In this document: positions 56,066 through 64,000 of the stretch, in pieces
Position numbering within the stretch: the first letter of the stretch is position 1
Layout of the letters: each line of letters opens with the position of its first letter
Assembly: GCF_016741875.1 (NCBI RefSeq)
Contig: NZ_JAERRF010000014.1
Span: 1 to 64,000, forward strand
Direction of reading: 5' to 3'
Source: Streptomyces coffeae
GTDB lineage: Bacteria > Actinomycetota > Actinomycetes > Streptomycetales > Streptomycetaceae
Length of the DNA: 64,000 nucleotides
The notes under the pieces: model-generated
Told to the model about the DNA's origin: nothing
What the model saw: the letters and a program-made list of their open reading frames with translations, nothing else
The model's database searches: none
Position numbers and translations under genes: made by a program

Positions 56066-57379
56066 TTGTCACGGAAGATCGGCAGCCGGTACACCGCGCA
56101 CCAGGTCCTGGGACGCGGCAGTGCCGGCACGGTGTGGCTGGGCGAAGGGCCCGAGGGCCCCGTCGCCATCAAGCTCCTGCGCGAGGATCTCGCCTCCGAT
56201 CAGGAGCTGGTCGGCCGTTTCGTACAGGAGCGCACCGCGCTGCTCGGCCTCGACCACCCCCGGGTGGTCGGCGTGCGCGACCTGGTGGTCGACGGCAACG
56301 ACCTGGCGCTCGTCATGGACCTGATCCGCGGTACGGATCTGCGCACCCGGCTGGACCGCGAGCGGCGGCTCCCCCCGGAGGCGGCGGTCGCCATCGCGGC
56401 GGACGTGGCCGACGCGCTGGCCGCGGCGCACGCCGCCGGGGTGGTGCACCGCGACGTCAAACCCGAGAACGTGCTGCTGGACATGCAGGGCCCACTGGGC
56501 CCCGGCGGCTCGCACCCCGCGCTGCTCACCGACTTCGGTATCGCGCGCCTGGTCGACGCCCCCAGCCGGATCCGCGAGCGGCAGCCCGCCCGTAGCCAGC
56601 AGCAGGGCCAGGGCCGCTCACCGAACCCGCACAGTGTCATCGGCACCCCGGACTATCTGGCCCCGGAGATCATCGAGGGGCTGCCGCCGCGCGCCAGCGT
56701 CGATGTGTACGCGCTGGCCACCGTGCTGTACGAGCTGCTGGCCGGGTTCACCCCGTTCGGCGGCGGCCACCCCGGCGCGATCCTGCGCCGCCATGTGACC
56801 GAGACCGTGGCGCCGCTGCCCGGAATCCCCGACGAGCTGTGGCAGCTGCTCCTCCAGTGCCTGGCCAAGGCGCCTGCCTCCCGGCTGCGCGCCTCCGAGC
56901 TGGCCACGAGGCTGCGCGAGGTGCTGCCGAGCCTGGCCGGATATCCCCCGCTGGATATCGACGAGCCCGATGAGCAGGCGGAGGAGGAGGGCGGGAGCGG
57001 CTACGAGGAGCCCGCCCGGACCCCGGCCGCCGGGCAGCCGCCGCGGCGGCGCGGCGCGGTGCCGCTGGTCCCCGGCGCCGTACCCGACTCCAGCCGGGAG
57101 ACCCACACCAGCATGCGGGTGCCCAGCGCCGACGAGCTCGCGGGCGGCGCCCACGGCACCGCGCGCGCCCCTCGGATGCACGGCCAGCGCCGGGCGGGCT
57201 CGGCCCGTAACCGGCCCTCGGAGGCGGTGCGCCGCCGCCGGGTGAAGGCCGCGGTGGTCTCGGTGGCGGCGCTGATCGCGATCGCGGTGGGCGGATGGCT
57301 GGCCACCGGCGGCGACGACGGCGGCGATCCGCCCAAGGGCGGGGAGCACTCCAGCTCCCAGGACGCCGGGACTCCCTGA
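56066..57379 (+). CDS. pkaB: Ser/Thr protein kinase (PkaB type)
   Basis: A 437-aa Hanks-type kinase. The catalytic domain (~5-270) has VLGRGSAGTVWLG, VAIKLLREDL, VVHRDVKPENVLL, LTDFGIARLV, GTPDYLAPEIIEG and VYALATVLYELLAG. It is followed by an acidic/basic linker and a single C-terminal hydrophobic helix (VVSVAALIAIAVGGWLA, ~400-416) with a short outside tail. TTG at 56066 is preferred because GGAG lies six bases upstream and the kinase core then begins at residue ~3 (SRKIGSRYT); GTG at 56036 would add ten residues without a clear ribosome-binding site. It is tandem with pkaA and 40 bp upstream of prfB. Confidence 0.88.
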   Translation: MSRKIGSRYTAHQVLGRGSAGTVWLGEGPEGPVAIKLLREDLASDQELVGRFVQERTALLGLDHPRVVGVRDLVVDGNDLALVMDLIRGTDLRTRLDRERRLPPEAAVAIAADVADALAAAHAAGVVHRDVKPENVLLDMQGPLGPGGSHPALLTDFGIARLVDAPSRIRERQPARSQQQGQGRSPNPHSVIGTPDYLAPEIIEGLPPRASVDVYALATVLYELLAGFTPFGGGHPGAILRRHVTETVAPLPGIPDELWQLLLQCLAKAPASRLRASELATRLREVLPSLAGYPPLDIDEPDEQAEEEGGSGYEEPARTPAAGQPPRRRGAVPLVPGAVPDSSRETHTSMRVPSADELAGGAHGTARAPRMHGQRRAGSARNRPSEAVRRRRVKAAVVSVAALIAIAVGGWLATGGDDGGDPPKGGEHSSSQDAGTP

Positions 57380-57419
57380 CCGGGGTCGGTCAGTCTTCCG
57401 CAGCGGTTACGCTGGTGCC

Positions 57420-58526
57420 GTGGCAGTCGTCGATGTATCCGAAGAGCTGAAGTCCCTCTCCTCGACCATGGGGTCGATCGAGGCCGTCCTGGACCTCGAG
57501 AAGATGAGGGCCGACATCGCCGTGCTCGAGGAGCAGGCGGCGGCCCCGTCCCTGTGGGACGACCCGGAGAACGCGCAGAAGATCACCAGCAAGCTCTCCT
57601 ATCTCCAGGGGCAGCTGCGCCGGACCGAGGAGCTGCGCGGCCGTATCGACGATCTCGAGGTGCTCTTCGAGCTCGCCGAGGCCGAGGGCGACGATGACGC
57701 CCGCGCCGAGGCCGAGACCGAGCTCGAGGCCGTGCGCAAGGCCGTCGACGAGATGGAGGTGCGCACCCTCCTGTCCGGCGAGTACGACGCCCGGGAGGCG
57801 GTCGTCAACATCCGCGCCGAGGCGGGCGGTGTCGACGCCGCCGACTTCGCCGAGCAGCTTCAGCGGATGTATCTGCGCTGGGCCGAGCGCCATGGCTACA
57901 AGACCGAGGTCTACGAAACCTCGTACGCGGAGGAGGCCGGCATCAAGTCGACCACCTTCGCCGTCCAGACCCCGTACGCCTACGGCACCCTCTCGGTCGA
58001 GCAGGGCACCCACCGGCTGGTGCGGATCTCGCCGTTCGACAACCAGGGCCGCCGCCAGACGTCGTTCGCGGGCGTCGAGGTGCTGCCGGTGGTCGAGCAG
58101 ACCGACCACATCGAGATCGACGAGTCCGAGCTGCGGGTCGATGTCTACCGCTCCTCCGGCCCCGGCGGCCAGGGCGTCAACACCACCGACTCCGCCGTGC
58201 GGTTGACTCACATCCCGACCGGCATCGTGGTCTCCTGCCAGAACGAGCGCTCGCAGATCCAGAACAAGGCCACCGCGATGAACGTCCTCCAGGCGAAGCT
58301 GCTCGAGCGCCGCCGCCAGGAGGAGCAGGCCAAGATGGACGCGCTCAAGGGCGACGGCGGCAACTCCTGGGGCAACCAGATGCGTTCCTACGTCCTGCAC
58401 CCGTACCAGATGGTCAAGGACCTGCGGACCGAGTTCGAGGTGGGCAATCCGCAGGCGGTGCTCGACGGCGAGCTGGACGGATTTCTCGAAGCGGGGATCC
58501 GCTGGCGGAAGCAGCAGGAGAAGTAG
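57420..58526 (+). CDS. prfB: Peptide chain release factor 2
   Basis: RF2 (368 aa) terminates translation at UGA and UAA. Domain 1 is helical (MGSIEAVLDLEKMRADIAVL). The codon-recognition motif SPF is in VRISPFDNQGRRQTSF (~200). The catalytic GGQ is in RSSGPGGQGVNTTDSAVRL (~250), followed by the conserved CQNERSQIQNKATAM. The frame is continuous from the GTG at 57420: there is no in-frame UGA after ~25 codons, so the autoregulatory +1 frameshift of E. coli prfB is absent here. It lies just after the two kinase genes. Confidence 0.96.
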   Translation: MAVVDVSEELKSLSSTMGSIEAVLDLEKMRADIAVLEEQAAAPSLWDDPENAQKITSKLSYLQGQLRRTEELRGRIDDLEVLFELAEAEGDDDARAEAETELEAVRKAVDEMEVRTLLSGEYDAREAVVNIRAEAGGVDAADFAEQLQRMYLRWAERHGYKTEVYETSYAEEAGIKSTTFAVQTPYAYGTLSVEQGTHRLVRISPFDNQGRRQTSFAGVEVLPVVEQTDHIEIDESELRVDVYRSSGPGGQGVNTTDSAVRLTHIPTGIVVSCQNERSQIQNKATAMNVLQAKLLERRRQEEQAKMDALKGDGGNSWGNQMRSYVLHPYQMVKDLRTEFEVGNPQAVLDGELDGFLEAGIRWRKQQEK

Positions 58527-58815
58527 GACCGAGCGGTCCCCAAGTGACCGCGTCGGCGCCCTTTTTGGTCACAGTCCTGTACCCATGCATCACTCAAGGA
58601 AATGCATACGGGACATCTCGTACGGAAATGACCTTGACGGTGATTTCAGAACGGGGAAGGCTGACGCGCGGCATGCGTATGTCTTGGGGCGCGTGTGAAC
58701 GGGGACCAGCGGACCGCCAGTTGTGGCGGGGACCGCGGACTATGACACCCCGGCGGCCGTGGCCCCGTGCATAGCTGCTCCATTGACGAGTACAGCTACT
58801 GGGGGTAGCAGGCAG

Positions 58816-59544
58816 ATGACGAAGAAGACGCGGCTGCGGATTGCGCGCATAGCCGCCGGCGCGGTGATCGCCGCCGGTGCGTCGCTCACCGCCGCCGGCG
58901 CCGCATCGGCCGTGGGTGTGGACGTCGGCATCGGTGGCGTCGAAGCCTCGGTCAACGCCGATGACCAGGGTGTGGACGTCGGCGCGAGTGTCGGCAATCC
59001 CGACCCGACCGACGAGCCCACGGACGACCCGACCTCGATTCCGACGGACCCGCCGACCGATGAGCCGACGGACCCGCCCACGGACGAGCCCACTGACCCG
59101 CCCACGGACGATCCCACGGTCCCGCCCACGGGTGAGCCGACGGACCCGCCGACCGGTGAGCCGACGGACCCGCCCACGGGTGAGCCCACCGACCCGCCGA
59201 CCGATGAGCCGACGGACCCGCCCACGGGTGAGCCCACCGACCCGCCGACCGATGAGCCGACCGACGAGCCCAGCTCGCCCGCCCCGGGCGGTGGCGGCGG
59301 CCACGACGGCGGCGACGACTCCAACACCTGCACGGTGGATCTCGACAGCACCAACTGCGACGACAACACGGACACCGACAACGTCGGTTCCAAGCCGGTC
59401 GAGCAGGGCAAGGCCAAGGAGCAGCTGGCCGAGACCGGTGCCGGTGAGACCACGTTCCTGCTGGTCGGCGCCGCGACGATGATCGCGGGCGGTATCGGCT
59501 TCCGCTTGATGCCGCGGCTGGTCAACCGCAACAACGTGGCCTGA
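58816..59544 (+). CDS. Sortase-anchored surface protein with PT-rich stalk and LAETG signal
   Basis: A 242-aa secreted protein. A signal peptide (Lys/Arg-rich start, hydrophobic core, AGAASA cleavage region near 35) is followed by a short Val/Gly/Asp stretch and a ~95-residue stalk of PTDEPTDPPT/PTGEPTDPPT repeats. A Gly-rich linker with two cysteines (TCTVDLDSTNCDDN) follows. The C-terminal sorting signal is LAETG, a hydrophobic helix (TFLLVGAATMIAGGIGF) and a basic tail. LAxTG is the motif used by class E sortases in Streptomyces. The ATG at 58816 starts the signal peptide. No sortase gene is adjacent. Function beyond surface display is unknown. Confidence 0.88.
   Translation: MTKKTRLRIARIAAGAVIAAGASLTAAGAASAVGVDVGIGGVEASVNADDQGVDVGASVGNPDPTDEPTDDPTSIPTDPPTDEPTDPPTDEPTDPPTDDPTVPPTGEPTDPPTGEPTDPPTGEPTDPPTDEPTDPPTGEPTDPPTDEPTDEPSSPAPGGGGGHDGGDDSNTCTVDLDSTNCDDNTDTDNVGSKPVEQGKAKEQLAETGAGETTFLLVGAATMIAGGIGFRLMPRLVNRNNVA
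59003..59275 (+). repeat. Tandem coding repeat (Pro-Thr-rich stalk)
   Basis: Near-identical units built on ACGGACCCGCC followed by SACSGRYGAGCC recur throughout, each coding for PTDPPTxEPT. Some blocks (around 59150-59250) are identical over about 40 bp, so copy number may vary between strains. Confidence 0.8.
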
Positions 59545-59590
59545 TCACAGACCGTAGACACAATCGGACCTGATACTCACGGTCCGTAAG

Positions 59591-59638
59591 CACGACGAGG
59601 GGCCCGGAGCGCTGCAGAGCTCCGGGCCCCTCGTCGTG
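59591..59638. terminator. Very strong bidirectional terminator
   Basis: A perfect 20-bp stem (CACGACGAGGGGCCCGGAGC at 59591-59610 with 59619-59638) has an 8-nt loop. It lies between the convergent LAETG surface-protein gene and the zinc-ribbon membrane-protein gene and is the longest perfect hairpin seen in the window. Confidence 0.9.
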
Positions 59639-59675
59639 CCGTGGTAGGTCTGGGTGTGCGGCCGGCGACCGAACG

Positions 59676-59879
59676 TCACGCCGCGGCGGTGGCCACCTCG
59701 TGGGCCAGCAGGGCCACCGCGATCAGCGCCACCAGCAGTGCTATCAGGGCGGCCGGCGTCAGCCCGCCGAAAAGGCCGTCCTGCTGCGCCAGGCGCTCCC
59801 TGCTTGCCCGGCAGACCGGGCAGCGGCCCTCGCTGACCGGGCTCGCGCAGTTGGCGCAGACGAGCCTGTCATACGTCAT
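59676..59879 (-). CDS. Zinc-ribbon membrane miniprotein
   Basis: A 67-aa protein. Residues 1-~25 form a four-cysteine zinc ribbon (CANCASPVSEGRCPVC). A short charged linker leads to a single hydrophobic helix (LTPAALIALLVALIAVALLA) near the C-terminus. It is probably a tail-anchored membrane protein with a cytosolic metal-binding head. GGAGGAG directly upstream of the ATG at 59879 supports the start. It is divergent from ftsE and convergent with the LAETG gene across a strong terminator. Function unknown. Confidence 0.83.
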   Translation of the reverse strand: MTYDRLVCANCASPVSEGRCPVCRASRERLAQQDGLFGGLTPAALIALLVALIAVALLAHEVATAAA

Positions 59880-60207
59880 GCGCTTTCTCCTCCCGCACGG
59901 CGGTGCCGCAGTAGACACGGGCCCAACGCTCAGGGAAATCGGTTGGTTCCCCTTCCACTGTGCCAGCTTCCGCCCGGTTCGGCGCGCCCCGCACGATTCC
60001 GTGCCGTATCCGTACCGGTTCCGTGGCCACATCGGATGGCTCAGTGGTCAGTTTGTCAACCGTTTGCCCCCAATAGTGCCGTGAATAAACGCACCAAGGC
60101 GGATCGGCGCTGCGCGCTTGCACGCGGTTCGCGTATGGTCACGCTCACCGACGGGAGCCGCTCAGGCAGCTGCCCGTACCGCTACCCAGGTCGACCGTGG
60201 TGCTTCA
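59880..60207. other. Divergent upstream region, miniprotein / ftsE
   Basis: No gene is supported in this 328-bp stretch. It separates the leftward zinc-ribbon gene from ftsEX and should carry both promoters. An A+T-richer patch around 60050-60090 (GTCAACCGTTTGCCCCCAAT) is a possible promoter area, but no confident -35/-10 pair was found. Confidence 0.4.
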
Positions 60208-60897
60208 GTGATCCGATTCGACAACGTATCCAAGACCTACCCCAAGCAGACCCGTCCCGCACTCCGGGATGTCTCGCTCGAGATCGAGAAGGGCGAGTTC
60301 GTCTTTCTGGTGGGCTCCTCGGGGTCGGGAAAGTCCACCTTTCTGCGGCTCCTCCTCCGAGAGGAGCGGGCCAGCCATGGTGCGGTCCATGTGCTGGGCA
60401 AGGATCTCGCGCGGCTGTCCAACTGGAAGGTGCCGCATATGCGCCGCCAGCTGGGGACGGTCTTCCAGGACTTCCGGCTGCTCCCCAACAAGACGGTCGG
60501 CGAGAACGTGGCCTTCGCGCTCGAGGTGATCGGCAAGCCCCGTGCCGCCATTCGCAAGACCGTGCCCGAGGTGCTCGACCTGGTGGGCCTGGGGGGCAAG
60601 GACGACCGGATGCCCGGTGAGCTCTCCGGCGGTGAGCAGCAGCGTGTGGCCATTGCGCGCGCGTTCGTCAACCGTCCGATGCTGCTGATCGCCGACGAGC
60701 CGACCGGCAACCTGGACCCGCAGACCTCCGTCGGGATCATGAAGCTGCTGGACCGGATCAACCGGACCGGCACCACCGTCGTGATGGCCACGCACGACCA
60801 GCAGATCGTGGACCAGATGCGTAAGCGCGTGATCGAACTTGAGAAGGGCCGTCTCGTCCGCGACCAGTCCCGCGGCGTCTACGGCTACCAGCACTGA
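60208..60897 (+). CDS. ftsE: Cell division ATP-binding protein FtsE
   Basis: FtsE (229 aa) is the ABC ATPase of the FtsEX complex, which regulates peptidoglycan hydrolases at the division site. It shows Walker A LVGSSGSGKSTFL (~34-46), a Q-loop in GTVFQDFRLL, the signature ELSGGEQQRVAIARA, Walker B MLLIADEPTGNLD and the switch His in MATHDQQI. GTG at 60208 gives MIRFDNVSKTYPKQ, the normal FtsE N-terminus; an upstream in-frame start would add thirty Ala/Arg-rich residues. ftsX follows after 9 bp. Confidence 0.95.
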   Translation: MIRFDNVSKTYPKQTRPALRDVSLEIEKGEFVFLVGSSGSGKSTFLRLLLREERASHGAVHVLGKDLARLSNWKVPHMRRQLGTVFQDFRLLPNKTVGENVAFALEVIGKPRAAIRKTVPEVLDLVGLGGKDDRMPGELSGGEQQRVAIARAFVNRPMLLIADEPTGNLDPQTSVGIMKLLDRINRTGTTVVMATHDQQIVDQMRKRVIELEKGRLVRDQSRGVYGYQH

Positions 60898-60906
60898 AAG
60901 GACGCC

Positions 60907-61821
60907 ATGCGCGCCCAGTTCGTCCTGTCGGAGATCGGCGTCGGTCTCCGCCGTAATCTCACGATGACCTTCGCGGTGATCGTCTCCGTCGCCCTCTCGC
61001 TCGCCCTGTTCGGCGGGTCCCTGCTCATGCGCGAGCAGGTGAGCACGATGAAGGGCTACTGGTACGACAAGGTCAACGTCTCGATCTTCCTCTGCAACAA
61101 GAACGACAAGGAGTCGTCCTCGGCCAACTGCGCCAAGGGGGCGGTCACGGAGGCCCAGAAGAAGGAGATCCGCTCCGAGCTCAAGCAGATGAACGTCGTG
61201 GAGTCGGTGCACTTCGAGACGAGTGAGGAGGCGTACAAGCACTACAAGGAGCAGTTCGGGGACTCGCCGCTCGCCGACTCGCTGACCCCGGATCAGATGC
61301 AGGAGTCCTTCCGGGTCAAGCTGAAGGACCCCGAGCGCTATGACGTGATCTCCACCGCCTTCGCCGCCCGACCAGGGGTGCAGGAGGTGCAGGACCAGAA
61401 GAAACTGGTCGACGACCTCTTCAACCTGCTCAACGGCATGAACTTCGCGGCGCTCGCGGTGATGACGCTGATGCTGGTCGTCGCGCTGATGCTGATCGTC
61501 AATACGGTCCGGGTGTCGGCGTTCAGCCGCCGCCGGGAGACCGGGATCATGCGACTGGTCGGCGCGTCCAGCTTCTATATCCAGATGCCGTTCATCATGG
61601 AGGCCGCCATCGCGGGGCTGCTGGGCGCGGGCTTCGCCTGCGTACTGCTGGTCAGCGGGCAGTACTTCCTGGTCAACAACTGGCTGGTGAACAAGATCGA
61701 CGTGATCAACTTCATTGGCTGGGACGCGGTGCTCGCCAAGTTGCCGCTGGTGCTGGCGATTGGGCTGCTGATGCCCGCTCTCGCGGCGTTCTTCGCCCTC
61801 CGCAAGTACCTCAAGGTGTGA
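60907..61821 (+). CDS. ftsX: Cell division permease-like protein FtsX
   Basis: FtsX (304 aa) is the membrane partner of FtsE. TM1 (MTFAVIVSVALSLALFGGSL, ~22-41) is followed by a large external domain (~50-170) that in actinobacteria binds NlpC/P60-type hydrolases or their activators. Three TM segments in the C-terminal half (~180-200, ~228-250, ~275-295) complete the FtsX fold. The external domain holds two Cys residues (CNKNDKESSSANC) that could form a disulfide. AAAGGA is six bases upstream of the ATG at 60907. Confidence 0.95.
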   Translation: MRAQFVLSEIGVGLRRNLTMTFAVIVSVALSLALFGGSLLMREQVSTMKGYWYDKVNVSIFLCNKNDKESSSANCAKGAVTEAQKKEIRSELKQMNVVESVHFETSEEAYKHYKEQFGDSPLADSLTPDQMQESFRVKLKDPERYDVISTAFAARPGVQEVQDQKKLVDDLFNLLNGMNFAALAVMTLMLVVALMLIVNTVRVSAFSRRRETGIMRLVGASSFYIQMPFIMEAAIAGLLGAGFACVLLVSGQYFLVNNWLVNKIDVINFIGWDAVLAKLPLVLAIGLLMPALAAFFALRKYLKV

Positions 61822-61831
61822 CATTCGCCTA

Positions 61832-61866
61832 GGGCGCCGTAGCGGACAACCCGCCGTACGGCGCCC
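61832..61866 (+). terminator. Hairpin between ftsX and the S41 protease gene
   Basis: A 10-bp stem (GGGCGCCGTA at 61832-61841 with 61857-61866) plus an inner 4-bp stem forms a compact hairpin 11 bases past the ftsX stop. It may terminate ftsEX transcription or attenuate read-through into the protease gene. Confidence 0.6.
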
Positions 61867-61889
61867 ATGGGTGCCCTACACTCACCGGC

Positions 61890-63095
61890 ATGTCGGGCCC
61901 GTGTTTGTTCGTCCAACCCCGCCGCATTCGCCGTGGGGCAGCCCTGACATTGATCTTCGTGAGCGTGCTGGCCACCGGCGCTGCTGTCGGCTCCTGGGAC
62001 GCCGAGGCGGAGAACGGACATGGCCCAGCGGCGGACCGGATACCGGCGCAGGCGGTCGTCGGCTCCGTGGAGAGCGACGAGGTGAAGGCGGCCGCGGCCG
62101 CGGCCCAACAGGACGGCAAGTCCGGCTCCCAGGCCGCCCGTGAGGTGGTGAGCCGCAGCGGCGACCGGTGGGGCGCCGTCTACAGCGCCCGTGAGTACGA
62201 GGGATTCCGGCGCAACCTCGACGGTGTCTACGTGGGCACCGGGATCTCCGCCCGCCTCGGCCGCGAGGGCCGGATCGAGGTCGACCGGGTCCAGCCCGGC
62301 AGCCCCGCCCGCGAGGCCGGGATCCGCGCCGGCGACCGGCTGTTGACCATCGACGGCGTGCGGGTCACCGGGCGCCCCGTCACCGATGTGGTGGCCCGGC
62401 TGCGCGGCCGGGCGGACGCGCGGGCCGTGGGCACATCCGTGACTCTCGGACTGCGGCGCGACGGACACAGCCGGCAGGAGACCCTGCACCGGGCCAAGCT
62501 GGCCACCGAGCCGGTGACCGTGGACCGCATCGGCGGTCCGGACGCCGGCGCCGTACGGATCAAGGTCGACTCCTTCACCCGGGGCTCGGGCGAGCGGGTC
62601 CGGCGCGCGGTACGGCAGGTCCCGGCGGGCGAGGGCATCCTGCTCGACCTCCGCGGCAACTCCGGCGGGCTGGTCACCGAGGCGGTGACCGCCGCCTCCT
62701 CCTTCCTCGACGGTGGTCTGGTCGCCACCTATGACGTCCGCGGTGAGCAGCGCGTTCTCGACGCCCAACCGGGCGGGGACATCGACAGCCCGCTGGTGGT
62801 CCTGGTCGACGGCGGCACCATGAGCGCCGCCGAGCTGCTCACCGGCGCCCTCCAGGACCGTGGCCGCGCCGTGGTCGTCGGCTCCCGGACCTTCGGCAAG
62901 GGCTCGGTGCAGATGCCCAGCGAGCTGCCGGACGGCTCGGTCGCCGAGCTCACCGTCGGTCACTACCGCACTCCGGCCGGTCGCAATGTGGACGGGGAGG
63001 GCATCTCCCCGGACCTGGCGGTCAAGGGCGACGACGGACCGGGCGCCGAGGCCCGGGCGCGCACAGTATTGAGTGGCCTCGGGGGCGGGTCCTAG
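61890..63095 (+). CDS. S41-family C-terminal processing peptidase (CtpA-like)
   Basis: A 401-aa exported serine protease. An N-terminal basic segment and one hydrophobic helix (~18-38) give a signal or anchor. A helical region follows, then a PDZ domain (~105-185: GVYVGTGISARLG, VDRVQPGSPAREAGIRAGDR). The catalytic S41 domain is next, with LDLRGNSGGL, the nucleophile Ser312 in GGTMSAAELL and the general base Lys337 in RTFGKGSVQ. The 25-residue Ser-Lys spacing matches CtpA-type enzymes. Such proteases trim envelope proteins or hydrolase regulators; the placement after ftsEX and before smpB is conserved in Streptomyces. The start at 61890 includes the full export signal. Confidence 0.92.
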   Translation: MSGPCLFVQPRRIRRGAALTLIFVSVLATGAAVGSWDAEAENGHGPAADRIPAQAVVGSVESDEVKAAAAAAQQDGKSGSQAAREVVSRSGDRWGAVYSAREYEGFRRNLDGVYVGTGISARLGREGRIEVDRVQPGSPAREAGIRAGDRLLTIDGVRVTGRPVTDVVARLRGRADARAVGTSVTLGLRRDGHSRQETLHRAKLATEPVTVDRIGGPDAGAVRIKVDSFTRGSGERVRRAVRQVPAGEGILLDLRGNSGGLVTEAVTAASSFLDGGLVATYDVRGEQRVLDAQPGGDIDSPLVVLVDGGTMSAAELLTGALQDRGRAVVVGSRTFGKGSVQMPSELPDGSVAELTVGHYRTPAGRNVDGEGISPDLAVKGDDGPGAEARARTVLSGLGGGS

Positions 63096-63113
63096 TGCGA
63101 CAATGTCTTCGCT

Positions 63114-63593
63114 ATGGCTAAAGAGACGGGTCGCAAGCTGATCGCGCAGAACAAGAAGGCGCGGCACGACTACCACATCCTGGACACGTACGAGTGCGGT
63201 CTGGTGCTCACCGGGACCGAGGTGAAGTCGCTGCGCCAGGGGCGAGCCTCGCTCGCGGACGGCTTCGCCCAGCTCGACGGTGGCGAGGCATGGCTGCACA
63301 ACGTGCACATCCCCGAATACAGCCAGGGGACCTGGACCAACCACGCCGCGCGGCGCAGGCGGAAGCTGCTGCTGCACCGGGCGGAGATCGACAAGCTGAT
63401 CGGCAAGACCCAGGAGACCGGGCACACCCTCGTTCCGCTGGCCCTGTACTTCAAGGACGGCCGGGCCAAGGTCGAGGTCGCCCTCGCCAAGGGCAAGAAG
63501 GACTACGACAAGCGCCAGACCCTCCGCGAGAAGCAGGACCGCCGCGAGGCGGACCGCGCGATCTCCGCCGCCCGCCGCCGCCAGCGGGCCTGA
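63114..63593 (+). CDS. smpB: SsrA-binding protein SmpB
   Basis: SmpB (159 aa) binds tmRNA and brings it to stalled ribosomes for trans-translation. The oligonucleotide-binding beta-barrel shows LIAQNKKARHDYHILDTYECG, LVLTGTEVKSLRQGRASLAD and HNVHIPEYSQGTWTNHAARR. The basic C-terminal tail (YDKRQTLREKQDRREADRAI) mimics the anticodon/mRNA path. Length is normal. Its RNA partner ssrA lies 137 bp downstream in the same orientation. Confidence 0.97.
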   Translation: MAKETGRKLIAQNKKARHDYHILDTYECGLVLTGTEVKSLRQGRASLADGFAQLDGGEAWLHNVHIPEYSQGTWTNHAARRRRKLLLHRAEIDKLIGKTQETGHTLVPLALYFKDGRAKVEVALAKGKKDYDKRQTLREKQDRREADRAISAARRRQRA

Positions 63594-63730
63594 CCTGACC
63601 TGGCCGGGAGCGGCGTCGCGTACGGTGCCCCGGCGGCGGGAATGATGTGGCCGCATAGCGCGTTGTTCACCTATGATGGCTGCACGCACACCCCCTCCGC
63701 GGGGTGGGTGTCACCTTGAAAACACCACAT

Positions 63731-64000
63731 GGGGATGATCGGTTTCGACAGCGGCTGTCGAAGCAGGGGAAGCGAGCCGAGGAAGCGGCAATGATCTCGT
63801 AAACCATATGTCGCAACCAATAATCGCCAACACCAAGCGCGATTCCTTCGCCCTCGCTGCCTAAGTAGCGACTTGCGAAGTGTCAGCCCGGGGATGTTCC
63901 CGACCCGGATCCTGGCATCAGCTAGGGAACTAAACCGCTAAGCCCGGTCACGGGGCGTAGCGGGAAAACAAACAGTGACTGAGCCCGTCGGAGACTTGTC
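63731..64000 (+). ncRNA. ssrA: Transfer-messenger RNA (5' part, truncated by window end)
   Basis: The RNA starts GGGGATGATCGGTTTCGACA, the conserved acceptor/TFC-like 5' end of tmRNA. The tag reading frame lies at 63826-63864 and encodes ANTKRDSFALAA followed by TAA; with the alanine carried by tmRNA, the tag ends in the ALAA degron read by ClpXP-type proteases. Pseudoknot-rich sequence follows. The 3' tRNA-like half with CCA lies beyond the window. A TATGAT hexamer at 63672-63677 is a possible -10 element for the precursor. The tag is short for Streptomyces, as far as recalled. Confidence 0.95.

Noticed and set aside
59003..59275. CRISPR-like regular repeats
   Set aside because: The repeats are in-frame codons for a Pro/Thr stalk inside a well-supported surface-protein gene, with no unique spacers.

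Overview
The window is high-GC actinobacterial chromosome, almost certainly Streptomyces. The evidence is the very high G+C at third codon positions, GTG/TTG starts, the block mtnA-mtrA-mtrB-lpqB-comF-hpf-secA, a 180-kDa NAD-glutamate dehydrogenase, paired Ser/Thr kinases next to prfB, and ftsE-ftsX-S41 peptidase-smpB-ssrA. The species cannot be fixed from sequence reading alone. No rRNA, tRNA, CRISPR array, transposase or integrase was recognised.

Left core (1-24540). A six-helix membrane protein (minus strand) is divergent from mtnA, which overlaps mtrA; mtrB and lpqB follow in one tightly packed operon (envelope two-component system plus lipoprotein). Then come a ComF-type phosphoribosyltransferase, long-form hpf behind a structured leader, an orphan NarL-type regulator, a YcaQ-type DNA glycosylase, a GNAT acetyltransferase, secA, an Rv3235-type accessory protein, two small housekeeping-type genes, a DJ-1/PfpI protein and the large NAD-glutamate dehydrogenase with a clear terminator.

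Surface-polymer block (24656-38890). Two bifunctional proteins (GT2 glycosyltransferase fused to a TagF-like CDP-glycerol transferase) sit at the outer edges and face each other. Between them are two paralogous GT2 proteins in opposite orientation, a membrane-anchored TagF-like transferase, an FkbM methyltransferase and a Stealth-type sugar-phosphate transferase. Together they look like a locus for a phosphodiester-linked cell-wall glycopolymer. One GT2 paralogue has lost its DxD motif.

Accessory island (39068-45823). A three-gene ATP-grasp RiPP (graspetide) cassette holds a precursor, an ATP-grasp ligase and a protein-isoaspartate-methyltransferase-like enzyme. The ligase is only 199 residues and lacks its central ATP-binding portion by what looks like an in-frame deletion. 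Around it are XRE/DUF5753, DUF6879 and DUF397 proteins, a beheaded XRE regulator and an anti-sigma-type ATPase.

Right core (45888-64000). A CUT1 sugar ABC importer without its own ATPase is followed by a giant FHA plus FtsK-like ATPase protein divergent from two Ser/Thr kinases (pkaA/pkaB type). Then come prfB, a sortase substrate ending in LAETG, a zinc-ribbon membrane miniprotein, ftsE-ftsX, a CtpA-like protease, smpB and tmRNA, which runs off the window end.
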